Assembly: GCF_003602095.1 (NCBI RefSeq)
Contig: NZ_RAHH01000005.1
Coordinates: forward strand, 124,001-188,000
From: Rahnella woolbedingensis
GTDB lineage: Bacteria > Pseudomonadota > Gammaproteobacteria > Enterobacterales > Enterobacteriaceae
DNA length: 64,000 bases
Reading direction: 5' to 3'
The translations under genes were made by a program, and so were the position numbers. Numbering within the stretch: the stretch's first letter is position 1; each line of letters begins with the position of its first letter. The notes below the pieces were generated by a model that worked only from the letters and a program-made list of their open reading frames with translations, had not been told where the DNA came from and ran no database searches. This document shows, one piece after another, positions 19,240 to 27,670 of the stretch.

Positions 19240-20397
19240 CTAGGCTTTCAGTTCCCGCTCAACCAGCGTAGTCAGCACGCCGATACCCAGCGGAATGATG
19301 TCGTCATTAAAGTCATATCGCGGGCTGTGCAAAGAGGCCGACGGCGTTGCGCCATCCGCACCTAACCAGAAATACGCCCCCGGACAGGCCTCGAGTAAAT
19401 AGGCAAAATCTTCTGCGGCCATTGACGGCGCATTATTGAAATGCACTTTCTGAATGCCAGGCGTATTTTCAGCTGCGTCGCGCACAATATTCGCCTGCGC
19501 AGCGTGATTTTGCGTCACCGGATAGCCATATTCCCAGCGCACTTCCCCTTTCACACCAAACGGCTGAGGCACCGCATTGACGTATTCCTCAATCAGCTGC
19601 CAGCAGGTTTCACGGGTTTTACTGCTCAGGCAACGCAGCGTGCCCGACATTTGCAGCGTTTCCGGGATCACGTTGATGGCTTCACCGGCCTGAAGCTGCG
19701 TCAGGCTGATCACCGTTTGTTCCAGCGGCGACAGGCGGCGTGAAATCAGGCTTTGCAGCGACAGGATAAGTTGCGCGCCCGCCACCACCGGATCTGCGCC
19801 AAGTTCCGGCATCGCCGCGTGGCAGCCCTTACCGGTCAGCGTGATAAAGAAATTATCCTGCGAGGCCATCATCGGCCCCTGACTGACCGCCACCTCGCCG
19901 ACCGGCAAGCCCGGCCAGTTGTGCAGCGCGTAAACCGCCTGCATCGGGAAGCGTTCAAACAGCCCTTCTTTCACCATCATTTCGCCGCCACCAAAGTTCT
20001 CTTCGGCAGGCTGAAAGATGAAATGCACAGTTCCGCGAAAATGGCGGTTCTCACTCAGATGTTTTGCCAGTCCCAGCAAAATCGACGTATGGCCGTCATG
20101 ACCGCAGGCGTGCATCAGCCCCGGATTCTGCGACTGGTGAGCGAAATCATTCAGTTCATGGATGGGCAGCGCATCGATATCTGCGCGTAAACCAATGGAC
20201 GGCCCCTCGCCGTTTCGCAATGTTGCGATAACGCCGGTTTCCGCGATTCCGGTGTGGACTTCGAGGCCAAATGACAGTAACAGCTCACTGATTATTTTTG
20301 CGGTGCCATGTTCATTCAGACCCAGTTCCGGGCGCATGTGGAAGTCCCTGCGCCATTGTTTTGCCTGCTCAATAATGTGTTGGGAAATGACCGCCAT
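19240..20397 (-). CDS. M20-family amidohydrolase (hippurate hydrolase/HipO-like)
   Basis: The protein has 385 residues. It is a zinc-type amidohydrolase of the M20D group, which removes acyl groups from N-acylated amino acids. The metal-binding block HACGHDGHTSILLGLAKHL near residue 95, FIFQPAEENFGGGEMM near 130, and the small-domain HAAMPELGADPV region near 200 are characteristic. The C-terminal SMAAEDFAYLLE holds a further metal ligand. The natural substrate (hippurate, an N-acetyl amino acid or an auxin conjugate) is not determinable. It stands alone, reading away from the DUF1471 gene region, and its start ATG at 20397 has no obvious competing start. Confidence 0.88.
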   Translation of the reverse strand: MAVISQHIIEQAKQWRRDFHMRPELGLNEHGTAKIISELLLSFGLEVHTGIAETGVIATLRNGEGPSIGLRADIDALPIHELNDFAHQSQNPGLMHACGHDGHTSILLGLAKHLSENRHFRGTVHFIFQPAEENFGGGEMMVKEGLFERFPMQAVYALHNWPGLPVGEVAVSQGPMMASQDNFFITLTGKGCHAAMPELGADPVVAGAQLILSLQSLISRRLSPLEQTVISLTQLQAGEAINVIPETLQMSGTLRCLSSKTRETCWQLIEEYVNAVPQPFGVKGEVRWEYGYPVTQNHAAQANIVRDAAENTPGIQKVHFNNAPSMAAEDFAYLLEACPGAYFWLGADGATPSASLHSPRYDFNDDIIPLGIGVLTTLVERELKA

Positions 20398-20615
20398 AAA
20401 CCCTCTGTGCTGTTCAAAATCCGAAGCTGTGCGATGCGCTCACCGGCACGTATTGGGTTAAAAGTATCACATCCCGTCGTGAACAGTTAAACGGGCTCGA
20501 TGAAATTACGGTGGGGGATCTACTCCCGTGTTCCTAAAATGGCTCTCTGTTTCTGCTTTGTATATCAGGGTTTATTTTCAGGACATTTCGATCTGCGCCC
20601 TTAAGTTACGGACAC

Positions 20616-20638
20616 GAAAAAGGCGGCAAACGCCGCCT
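20616..20638 (-). terminator. Rho-independent terminator of the DUF1471 gene
   Basis: A perfect 7-bp stem (AGGCGGC at 20621-20627, GCCGCCT at 20632-20638) with a 4-nt loop is followed on the minus strand by a T run. It lies 30 bp after the stop at 20668. Confidence 0.85.
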
Positions 20639-20667
20639 CTTCTGCATACTGCTAATGACTGCTCAGC

Positions 20668-20925
20668 TTATTTGTACATTTCTGCTGTACCGTAAAGCTG
20701 GTTATTACCGGATGCACCGATAATACGATATGAACTTGCGCCCGCCTGGGTGGCTTTTGCATTCAGTTCTGATTGCAGACCGGAAATTGAACCGGTGCTT
20801 GATGCGCCGACCACACCGAGTGATTGCTGACCTGCCGGAGCGGACTGAACTTCAGTGGCTGCCAGAGTGGTGAATGATGCGGTTGCCAGTGCGATAGCGG
20901 CGAATGTCATAGCGATAGTTTTCAT
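20668..20925 (-). CDS. Small periplasmic DUF1471 (YahO/BhsA/McbA-type) protein
   Basis: The 85-residue protein begins with a signal peptide (MKTIAMTFAAIALATASFTTLAA, cleaved near residue 22). The mature part has the DUF1471 pattern: SLGVVGASSTGSISGLQSEL, then KATQAGASSYRIIGASGNN, ending in LYGTAEMYK. Members in E. coli (BhsA, McbA, YahO) are stress-induced periplasmic or surface proteins affecting biofilm and metal or acid tolerance. The specific role here is unknown. It is a monocistronic gene with a strong terminator, and two palindromes in its upstream region may be operators. Confidence 0.9.
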   Translation of the reverse strand: MKTIAMTFAAIALATASFTTLAATEVQSAPAGQQSLGVVGASSTGSISGLQSELNAKATQAGASSYRIIGASGNNQLYGTAEMYK

Positions 20926-21005
20926 GATGTTATTTCCTGTTCGTTAATTTTTGTTCGGGGTGCCTTCTTCAGGAACCTCAGTTTCAGGTCAACGTTATTT
21001 ATTCA

Positions 21006-21075
21006 TTAACGTTCGATAAGTAAATATTAAGCGTCGGTGATATGTTGTGCAAGCACTTTATTTAACGAACGTTAA
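21006..21075. promoter_or_regulatory. Two related palindromes (TTAACG-N2-CGWTAA), possible operators
   Basis: TTAACG-TT-CGATAA lies at 21006-21019 and a perfect TTAACG-AA-CGTTAA at 21062-21075, 56 bp apart centre to centre. They sit in the 269-bp gap upstream of the DUF1471 gene. A further half-site (TTCGTTAA) occurs at 20940-20947, close to the start codon. The spacing and symmetry suggest binding by a dimeric repressor; the regulator is not identified in this window. Confidence 0.5.
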
Positions 21076-21124
21076 CTAATTGTGCGTTCGCAAGGAAATG
21101 GCAGAGATAAGGTGTAAAGCTGGA

Positions 21125-21156
21125 AAGGGGAAACCCCGACAATCACGCGGGGTTTT
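21125..21156 (-). terminator. Possible terminator after the UbiD-family gene
   Basis: A perfect 7-bp stem (AACCCCG at 21132-21138, CGGGGTT at 21148-21154) lies about 40 bp past the stop at 21195. The tail on the minus strand is TTCCCCTTTCC, only moderately T-rich, so the call is tentative. Confidence 0.5.
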
Positions 21157-21194
21157 AGGGATGCCTTCAATGCAGACCCTGAAGTGATGTCTTC

Positions 21195-22682
21195 TTATTT
21201 TTTGTTAAAGCCCGGTATAAAGCGGTTCACATCCACTTCAAGGAACTCGCTGCGCTGGAAATTCGCTTTCAGGTTGTAAGGTACTGTGCAGTCGAAAATG
21301 GTTTTGCAAGCAATACCGTGGTCGCGCACCGACGGGCTGAAGGCCGGATCTGATGATGGATCCAGCGGATGGCAGCGTACGCCGGGAATAAAAACGGTGC
21401 TGACGTCGCCCTGATAACGGGTGGTCATTGCCCAGATCACGTCGTTGAGGTCGAAGACATCGACATCTTCATCCACCAGCATCACGTGTTTCAGCTCGGA
21501 GAAAGCGGCGAATGCCAGTAATGCGGCCTGGCGCTGGCGACCTTCATCCGCTGCAAAACGTTTTTTCACCTGCACAACCGCCAGGTATTTACCAGTACCC
21601 GGAGACGGGCAGTGAACGTTCTGCACAAAGCCCGGCAGCGCGCGTTCTACCATCTGCAAAATACTGGCTTCGGTCGGGATACCGGCCATATTGGTATGTT
21701 CGTCGCTTGGCCCGATACAGGTTTGCAAAATAGGATGGCGGCGGTGCGTGATGGCTTTCACTTTAATCACCGGCACTTCGGCCTGCGCGGCACCGGTGTA
21801 ACCCGGGAATTCAGGCATCGCTTTGCCGGTGTTGGTATTCTGATCTTCGCGAACGCGATAGTTCGGCACCAGTTCACCTTCGATAACCACTTCGGCGTTG
21901 GCGATACCACGCGCGTTAACAGTCAGAGCATCCACCAGTTCGACGGCCTGATTACGCAAACTGCCTGCGACAGACAGTTCGTCAAAGCCCAGAGGCGTGG
22001 TTGGCGGCTCGAAGCACGCCCCGATTTCAATCGCCGGATCAACGCCGATGCTGATGGTGATAGGCAGCGCTTTACCTGCGGCCTCGGCTTTCTGGCGGAA
22101 TACGTCGAGGTGGCGGACAGGCACAAAGTACATAGAGATTTCGTCTTTGCTCTGCACGCACAGGCGGTGAATGGTGACGTCATGCTCGCCGGTTTCAGGA
22201 TCTGCGGCATAACACATACCCAGTGTGAAATACGGGCCTGCGTCATCCGGCGTATTGGTTGGCGCTGGCAGGATTTTCAGAATGTCGAAATCCGGGTCGG
22301 TTGCCAGATGAACCACTTCCTGACAGACCGCTTTTTCACGCGGGATAACGACCGGCGGAACAGGATTCGACACCGAATCTTTCAGCATAAACGCCAGATT
22401 TTCCGGCGTGGTGCCAAACAGGCGCGCCACACGTTTACGCGAAGACAGCAGGCCAATCAACACCCGCATATCGTCATACCCTTTGACCTTATTAAAGATC
22501 ATCGCCGGACCGGTTTGGGTCGGACGTTTCACGGTGCCATTGGCCCCTACGTAGCGATATACACCGGATAACTCTGCAATGGGATCAACAGGTTCATCGG
22601 TGTAGATAAGTTCGTCGTCGTACTGGCTTAACACCTCCAGTGCGGAACGAAGATCAGTCACTTTGGTTTGTTTTTCAGACAT
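21195..22682 (-). CDS. UbiD-family aromatic acid decarboxylase (AroY-like)
   Basis: This 495-residue prenylated-FMN-dependent decarboxylase resembles protocatechuate/gallate decarboxylases (AroY type) rather than UbiD of ubiquinone synthesis. Shared blocks include VYRYVGANGTVKRPTQTGPA, LPAPTNTPDDAGPYFTLG, IEIGACFEPPTTPLGFDEL, REDQNTNTGKAMPEFPGYTG and LVDEDVDVFDLNDVIWAMTT. The similarity to AroY is recalled, not searched. Many such enzymes need a UbiX-type prenyltransferase and often a small D subunit; neither is adjacent, so the cofactor must come from elsewhere in the genome. It is divergent from a LysR regulator (22836), its likely controller. The exact aromatic or heteroaromatic substrate is uncertain. 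Confidence 0.87.
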   Translation of the reverse strand: MSEKQTKVTDLRSALEVLSQYDDELIYTDEPVDPIAELSGVYRYVGANGTVKRPTQTGPAMIFNKVKGYDDMRVLIGLLSSRKRVARLFGTTPENLAFMLKDSVSNPVPPVVIPREKAVCQEVVHLATDPDFDILKILPAPTNTPDDAGPYFTLGMCYAADPETGEHDVTIHRLCVQSKDEISMYFVPVRHLDVFRQKAEAAGKALPITISIGVDPAIEIGACFEPPTTPLGFDELSVAGSLRNQAVELVDALTVNARGIANAEVVIEGELVPNYRVREDQNTNTGKAMPEFPGYTGAAQAEVPVIKVKAITHRRHPILQTCIGPSDEHTNMAGIPTEASILQMVERALPGFVQNVHCPSPGTGKYLAVVQVKKRFAADEGRQRQAALLAFAAFSELKHVMLVDEDVDVFDLNDVIWAMTTRYQGDVSTVFIPGVRCHPLDPSSDPAFSPSVRDHGIACKTIFDCTVPYNLKANFQRSEFLEVDVNRFIPGFNKK

Positions 22683-22835
22683 CTCAGGCTCCTTAATTCA
22701 TGTAACCGGTAATGCAGCCGGAAAATTAGTACTGCTGCTTCCCGCCAGTGTGCAAAGGATCGGTGATAAGAGTCCAATAACAATACACGGCTCTTTGATA
22801 AGGGATTATTATGAGGAAAACGCATGGGAGGATTT

Positions 22836-23729
22836 ATGGATCACCGGCAATTACAGTCATTTGTGGTGCTGGCAGAGGTACTGCATTTTGGCAAAGCGGC
22901 CCTGCAACTCAACATCGCGCAACCCGCATTAAGTCAGCAGATTAAAGCACTTGAACAGTCACTGGGTATCCCGCTCTTCACCCGTGATAAGCGCCATGTG
23001 GCGCTGACCTTCGAAGGGCAGCAGCTGGTGGAAGAAGCACGTACAGCTATCACGCACTACGAGAGATTTCTCGAGAACGCGCGCAGTTTGCGACAGGGGC
23101 ATAAAGGGCAGCTGAAGATCAGCTATGTCGGGTCGTCGATTCTGGATCCGGCTCTTGCGCTGTTAATTAATGGTTACCGCAGACAGAAACCGGACATTGA
23201 AATCGTTATCGAGGAACATAACGTTCACGAGCAACTAACACTTTTACTCAATTATCAGCTGGATATCGCCCTCGTGCGTTCGCCGGTGCCACGGTTTGCG
23301 GAACTTGAGTATCTCGATATCGCCACCCGCCCGCTGATTGCCGTGCTGCCACGTGATCACCCTGCCGGTTCCGGGCAAAAAATCGCCCTCTCCTCGCTCT
23401 CGGGATCCCCCTTCCTTATCCAGAAGGATCCGCCGGGTGTGGGCCTTGGCTGGTCAGCCATCAACGCCTGCCAGCAGGCCGGATTTGTGCCACAGAAAAT
23501 TCAGTTCACGCAGGATGTTTCCGCTGCAATCGGGCTGGTTTCGATGGGCATGGGCGTGACGCTGGTACCAGAAACCCAGCGCTCAATGATGATTTCGGAT
23601 GTGAATTACTGTTTCCTGACCGATCCCGGTGCGACCACCACGCTGACCCTCAGCTGGCAGCGGCATCTGAAAAATAAAGCGCTGGCGGATTTCATGGTTT
23701 ATGCGCGGGAACTGACGAAGCCTGTGTAA
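22836..23729 (+). CDS. LysR-family transcriptional regulator
   Basis: The regulator has 297 residues. The winged HTH (MDHRQLQSFVVLAEVLHFGK, then LNIAQPALSQQIKALEQSLG) is followed by an effector-binding domain. Two in-frame starts, at 22824 and 22836, are possible; GGGAGGA at 22826-22832 is correctly placed for the ATG at 22836 and overlaps the earlier codon, so 22836 is chosen. The promoter region is shared with the divergent UbiD-family decarboxylase, consistent with aromatic-acid-dependent control. The C-terminal half is of the BenM/CatM-like class that responds to aromatic compounds, a weak inference from the FGKAA N-terminal pattern and context. Confidence 0.92.
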   Translation: MDHRQLQSFVVLAEVLHFGKAALQLNIAQPALSQQIKALEQSLGIPLFTRDKRHVALTFEGQQLVEEARTAITHYERFLENARSLRQGHKGQLKISYVGSSILDPALALLINGYRRQKPDIEIVIEEHNVHEQLTLLLNYQLDIALVRSPVPRFAELEYLDIATRPLIAVLPRDHPAGSGQKIALSSLSGSPFLIQKDPPGVGLGWSAINACQQAGFVPQKIQFTQDVSAAIGLVSMGMGVTLVPETQRSMMISDVNYCFLTDPGATTTLTLSWQRHLKNKALADFMVYARELTKPV

Positions 23730-23804
23730 CAGGAGTTCGCCTGTCAGCAGGACAGCCCGAACTCATGCTTTTTTTCTACAGCATCAAATTCATGCTTTTC
23801 ACCA

Positions 23805-24077
23805 TCATGATTGAACAGACCTGGACTGCTTTCTGCTCTCGTGAAATTCAATAATCAGCGCGGCAAGGTCGTCTTCTTCAGCGTACAGATAGGCAACTGG
23901 CACATCCAGCACTTTGGCTATCCGCTTTACCGTGTCCTGATCCGGCTGATGTTTGCCCTTTTCATACTGATTCATGCGCGCACTTGATGATGCCTCATCC
24001 ACACCTGCCAGAACGCCTAACCTATATTGAGAAAGTCCCGCACGCAGACGCGCTTCCTTGAGTCTCTTAATCAACAT
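23805..24077 (-). CDS. XRE-family (Cro/CI-like) repressor
   Basis: This 90-residue protein is mostly one helix-turn-helix domain: LIKRLKEARLRAGLSQYRLG, then ARMNQYEKGKHQPDQDTVKR and KVLDVPVAYLYAEEDDLAAL. The recognition helix lies around residues 27-40. There is no oligomerisation or cleavage domain, so it resembles small phage or plasmid repressors. It diverges from a Ner-like protein (24189), and the gap between them holds two identical-arm palindromes, a layout like a phage immunity switch. The region lies beside a tRNA-Thr gene, a common integration site, but no integrase is in the window. Confidence 0.88.
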   Translation of the reverse strand: MLIKRLKEARLRAGLSQYRLGVLAGVDEASSSARMNQYEKGKHQPDQDTVKRIAKVLDVPVAYLYAEEDDLAALIIEFHESRKQSRSVQS

Positions 24078-24097
24078 GATGTCGGAGCCAACCTTTT

Positions 24098-24114
24098 ACT
24101 AAGTTATTCTTAGT
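24098..24114. promoter_or_regulatory. Operator-like palindrome 1 (ACTAAG-N5-CTTAGT)
   Basis: A perfect 6-5-6 inverted repeat, ACTAAG-TTATT-CTTAGT, lies 21 bp upstream of the XRE gene start. The same arms and spacing recur at 24147-24163. A binding site for the XRE repressor is the simplest reading. Confidence 0.7.
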
Positions 24115-24146
24115 TTTGTATTGTGTTATTTTTAAGCGCCACACAT

Positions 24147-24163
24147 ACTAAGGATAACTTAGT
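24147..24163. promoter_or_regulatory. Operator-like palindrome 2 (ACTAAG-N5-CTTAGT)
   Basis: A second perfect 6-5-6 repeat, ACTAAG-GATAA-CTTAGT, lies 25 bp upstream of the Ner-like gene start. The centres of the two sites are 49 bp apart, close to five helical turns, so two dimers would lie on the same DNA face. Confidence 0.7.
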
Positions 24164-24188
24164 AATCACCATTAACAGTGAGTCTTAC

Positions 24189-24440
24189 ATGACAGGTTCA
24201 AAAGATTGGCACACTGCAGATATCATCGCAGCAATCAGAAAGAAAGGGACAACAATGGCTGCAGTTTCAAGGGACGCGGGATTGAGTTCATCCACACTTT
24301 CCAACGCGCTGGCAAGGCCGTGGCCGAAAGGTGAAATGATCATTGCCAGAGCAATCGGGATCGAAGAGAAAGAGATCTGGCCGAGCTGGTACAGGGATGC
24401 AAAAACAGGAATTGTAATAACCAGAAAACTGAGAAGCTGA
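24189..24440 (+). CDS. Ner/Nlp-family winged-helix DNA-binding protein
   Basis: The 83-residue protein matches the Mu Ner / Nlp (SfsB) group: DWHTADIIAAIRKKGTTMAA, then SRDAGLSSSTLSNALARPWP, and GIEEKEIWPSWYRD. Ner represses early transposition functions in phage Mu, and chromosomal Nlp proteins are related regulators. The open frame reaches back to 24123, but the ATG at 24189 has a GTGAG ribosome site 6 bp upstream and fits family length. It diverges from the XRE repressor, with twin operators between. No other phage genes are present, so it may be a remnant or a domesticated switch. Confidence 0.85.
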   Translation: MTGSKDWHTADIIAAIRKKGTTMAAVSRDAGLSSSTLSNALARPWPKGEMIIARAIGIEEKEIWPSWYRDAKTGIVITRKLRS

Positions 24441-24481
24441 GCGGGTTAATGATTTGAAATCAGGAGGATGTAAATCTTAAA

Positions 24482-24557
<76 letters not shown>

Positions 24558-24674
24558 ATTTTGGAGTGTTACCGGGGAACTACGGGGTGCTAAATTAGTG
24601 AAATCTGACGCTGACGTCAAGCCCTCACAGGTGCGTTTGCTGCTTTTCTCATCACCCTGCTCAAAATAGGGACT

Positions 24675-24711
24675 TAGCACCGGCTTCATGACGAAAAATC
24701 CACCGGTGCTA
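24675..24711. repeat. Inverted repeat downstream of proA
   Basis: Perfect 9-bp arms (TAGCACCGG at 24675-24683, CCGGTGCTA at 24703-24711) enclose a 19-nt loop, just past the proA stop. There is no T tract after it on the minus strand, so it may only be a weak terminator or an mRNA 3'-end stabiliser. Confidence 0.5.
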
Positions 24712-24715
24712 CGCG

Positions 24716-25969
24716 TTACGGACGGACTAAATCGTCGCCGTAACCAATCCATTTGTAGGTCGTCAGGGCTTCTAATCCCATCGGGCCGCGGGCGTGCAGT
24801 TTTTGCGTGCTGACCGCCACTTCTGCGCCTAAACCGAACTGCCCGCCGTCGGTGAAACGGGTGCTGGCGTTGACGTAAACCGCGGAGGAATCCACCTCAC
24901 GCACGAAACGGTCGGCGCTGCTGATGGAACGGGTAAGGATCGCATCAGAATGCTCGGTGCCGTAGGTGCGGATATGCGCCACGGCGGCGTCCAGACCAGC
25001 GACCACGGTCACGTTCAAATCCAGCGACAGCCATTCATCCGAATAATCTTCTTCGGTCACGGCCAGTACTTTCGCCGGGCCATTTTGCAGATAAGGCATC
25101 GCGGATTCGCTGGCGTGCAGCGTGACGCCTGCACGGTGCATTTTATCACTCAGTTCCGGCAGGAAACGGGCAGCAATCGCCTGATGTACCAGCACGGTTT
25201 CGAGGCTGTTACAGGCACTCGGACGCTGCACTTTTGCGCTTTCCAGCACGGTCAGCGCTTTGTCGAAATCTGCGCTTTCATCCACAAACGTATGACATAC
25301 GCCGATACCGCCGGTGATCACCGGAATGGTGGACTGCTCGCGGCACAGCTTATGCAGCGCCGCGCCGCCGCGTGGGATCAGCATGTCGACGTATTTATCC
25401 AGACGCAGCAGTTCCGCGACCAGTGCGCGATCCGGACTTTCGATGGCCTGTACCGCCGCTTTCGGCAGACCGCACTCTTCCAGCGCCAGCTGAATGACGT
25501 TTACCGTCGCCTGATTGGTGTGATGCGTTTCTTTTCCGCCGCGCAGGATAACGGCATTGCCGGTTTTCAGGCACAGGCTGGCGACGTCGATGGTGACGTT
25601 CGGGCGCGCTTCATAAATCACGCCGATCACACCGAGCGGCACACGACGGCGTTCGAGACGCAAACCGCTGTCCTGCAGTGAACCATCCATCACCTGCCCT
25701 ACCGGATCGCTCAGACGGCAGACGTCGCGCACGTCGCTGGCAATCGCCGATAAACGTGCGGGCGTCAGCAACAGGCGGTCTAATAACGCTTCGCTCATGC
25801 CGCTTTCGCGTGCGGCGGCCATGTCGAGTTCGTTGGCAAGAATAATGCTCTGGCTGTTGGCTTCGAGCATGTCGGCCATCAGCATCAGCGCGCGGTTTTT
25901 CTGCGCGGTGCTGAGGGTGGAGAGCTGCCAGGACGCGGCTTTCGCGGCCTTGCCCATCTCGTTAAGCAT
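24716..25969 (-). CDS. proA: Gamma-glutamyl phosphate reductase
   Basis: ProA reduces gamma-glutamyl phosphate to glutamate semialdehyde with NADPH, the second step of proline synthesis. It has 417 residues, as in E. coli. The ATG at 25969 ([13 protein letters not shown]) is chosen over an upstream frame start at 25990 because it gives the family N-terminus. The aldehyde-dehydrogenase-like fold shows [33 protein letters not shown] and the active-site cysteine region [16 protein letters not shown]. It is the second gene of proBA, with a 10-bp gap after proB. Confidence 0.97.
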   Translation of the reverse strand: MLNEMGKAAKAASWQLSTLSTAQKNRALMLMADMLEANSQSIILANELDMAAARESGMSEALLDRLLLTPARLSAIASDVRDVCRLSDPVGQVMDGSLQDSGLRLERRRVPLGVIGVIYEARPNVTIDVASLCLKTGNAVILRGGKETHHTNQATVNVIQLALEECGLPKAAVQAIESPDRALVAELLRLDKYVDMLIPRGGAALHKLCREQSTIPVITGGIGVCHTFVDESADFDKALTVLESAKVQRPSACNSLETVLVHQAIAARFLPELSDKMHRAGVTLHASESAMPYLQNGPAKVLAVTEEDYSDEWLSLDLNVTVVAGLDAAVAHIRTYGTEHSDAILTRSISSADRFVREVDSSAVYVNASTRFTDGGQFGLGAEVAVSTQKLHARGPMGLEALTTYKWIGYGDDLVRP

Positions 25970-25979
25970 GGAATACTCC

Positions 25980-27083
25980 TTAACTGACAATCATGTCGTC
26001 ACGATGCACGGCAACCGGGCCGTATTCGTAACCGAGAATTTCGCTGATCTGCTGAGAGTGATGGCCGGCAATCATGCGCATCGCATCGCTGTTATAGCGG
26101 CTGACACCGTGCGCGAGGTCGCGTCCGTTCAGGTTGCGGATGCGGATCACTTCGCCACGCGAGAAATCGCCTTTCACTTCGCGGATACCTTTTGGCAGCA
26201 GCGAGCTGCCACGCTCCATCATGGCGGAAACCGCGCCGTCGTCGATGGTGATTTCACCGGCAGGCGGTGCGCCGAAGATCCAGCGTTTACGGTTCTCCAG
26301 CGGCGTCTGCATCGCGTGGAAACGGGTGCCGACTGACACGCCGTTAATCACATCGCCAATCACGCCCGGCAGGTTGCCTGCGGCAATAATGGTATCGACA
26401 CCCGCACGGCACGCGACATCCGCAGCCTGCAACTTGGTCGCCATACCGCCGGTGCCCAGGCCGGAAACGCTGTCGCCCGCCACGCCACGCAGTTCGTCAT
26501 CAATAGTCATGACTTCGCGGATCAGTTCCGCCTGCGGGTTGGTGCGCGGATCGGCAGTAAACAGGCCACTTTGATCAGTCAGCAGCAGCAGTTTATCGGC
26601 ACCAGCAAGAATGGCCGCCAGCGCAGAAAGATTGTCGTTATCGCCGACTTTAATCTCCGCCGTCGCCACCGCATCGTTCTCGTTAATGACCGGCACAATG
26701 TGGTTATCGAGCAGCGCATGCAGGGTGTCGCGGGCGTTCAGGAACCGCTCGCGGTCTTCCATATCGGCACGCGTCAGCAGCATCTGACCAATGTGGATGC
26801 CATAAATAGAAAACAATTGCTCCCACAGCTGGATTAAGCGGCTTTGCCCGACGGCAGCCAGCAGCTGTTTGGAAGCAATGGTGGCGGGGAGTTCGGGGTA
26901 GCCAAGATGTTCACGCCCGGCAGCAATTGCGCCCGACGTCACAATCACAATCCGATGCCCTGCCGCATGTTGCTGCGCGCATTGGCGGACAAGCTCAACA
27001 ATGTGAGCACGGTTGAGGCGGCGTGAACCGCCAGTGAGCACGCTGGTGCCCAGTTTTACAACCAGTGTCTGGCTACCACTCAT
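25980..27083 (-). CDS. proB: Glutamate 5-kinase
   Basis: ProB phosphorylates glutamate at the gamma position, the first and feedback-inhibited step of proline synthesis. The protein has 367 residues, identical in length to E. coli ProB. An amino-acid-kinase domain opens with [20 protein letters not shown], followed by [20 protein letters not shown] and [21 protein letters not shown]-terminal PUA domain (about 275-367) ends the protein. It leads the proBA operon; crl follows further upstream on the same strand with its own spacing of about 120 bp. Confidence 0.97.
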   Translation of the reverse strand: MSGSQTLVVKLGTSVLTGGSRRLNRAHIVELVRQCAQQHAAGHRIVIVTSGAIAAGREHLGYPELPATIASKQLLAAVGQSRLIQLWEQLFSIYGIHIGQMLLTRADMEDRERFLNARDTLHALLDNHIVPVINENDAVATAEIKVGDNDNLSALAAILAGADKLLLLTDQSGLFTADPRTNPQAELIREVMTIDDELRGVAGDSVSGLGTGGMATKLQAADVACRAGVDTIIAAGNLPGVIGDVINGVSVGTRFHAMQTPLENRKRWIFGAPPAGEITIDDGAVSAMMERGSSLLPKGIREVKGDFSRGEVIRIRNLNGRDLAHGVSRYNSDAMRMIAGHHSQQISEILGYEYGPVAVHRDDMIVS

Positions 27084-27205
27084 AATCGTTCCATTAGTGT
27101 GAAGAAGAAGTGCTTCTGTGTCTTTTTAACAGGGGAGAAGCGTTATGCCAACCGGCATAACGCTATAATAGCAGCATTCAGTATGGGAATGGGTAGTACG
27201 GAAGG

Positions 27206-27607
27206 TCAGGCAGAGAGCTTCACCGGTTGTTCGCTGAAATCATCAGCGGGTTCCAGTCTGAGCGACATCTCTTCAATCATCTTATTCAGGTTCTTGTGAA
27301 ACACTTTTAGTGTCGTCTCAAGCTTCTCACGAACTTCAGCATCTTTAATGTTTTGCGCTTTCCAGATGCCATCTTTATCGAACAAACCGAAATGATAAAC
27401 ATAGGTAAAACGTTCAGCTTCTGCCTGTAACTCAATCCACCAGCCCCAGAATTCACGTTTCTCTGGCGCGGGTTTCACGTTCACACAAACCGCTAAGCAG
27501 TCAAAGAAAAAGCGGTCGTTCTCGCATTTCCCTTCTCTAATGTACGGCCCCAATGTACCGAAACGTTTCATTAGCCTGCTTTTAGGATGACCACTTGGTA
27601 ACGTCAT
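27206..27607 (-). CDS. crl: Sigma-S-binding protein Crl
   Basis: Crl promotes assembly of RNA polymerase with the stationary-phase sigma factor RpoS, aiding transcription of curli and other stress genes. The 133-residue protein matches the family in length and in blocks such as [40 protein letters not shown] and [11 protein letters not shown]. It is in the conserved enteric order proBA-crl-frsA-gpt, with the usual orientation. No special regulatory site is apparent in the short gap before it. Confidence 0.95.
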   Translation of the reverse strand: MTLPSGHPKSRLMKRFGTLGPYIREGKCENDRFFFDCLAVCVNVKPAPEKREFWGWWIELQAEAERFTYVYHFGLFDKDGIWKAQNIKDAEVREKLETTLKVFHKNLNKMIEEMSLRLEPADDFSEQPVKLSA

Positions 27608-27670
27608 TGTACAACCTCCATAGAAAGACGATCCTTTTTAGCAAAACGTTAGGAATTAGCAACCGTTAAG

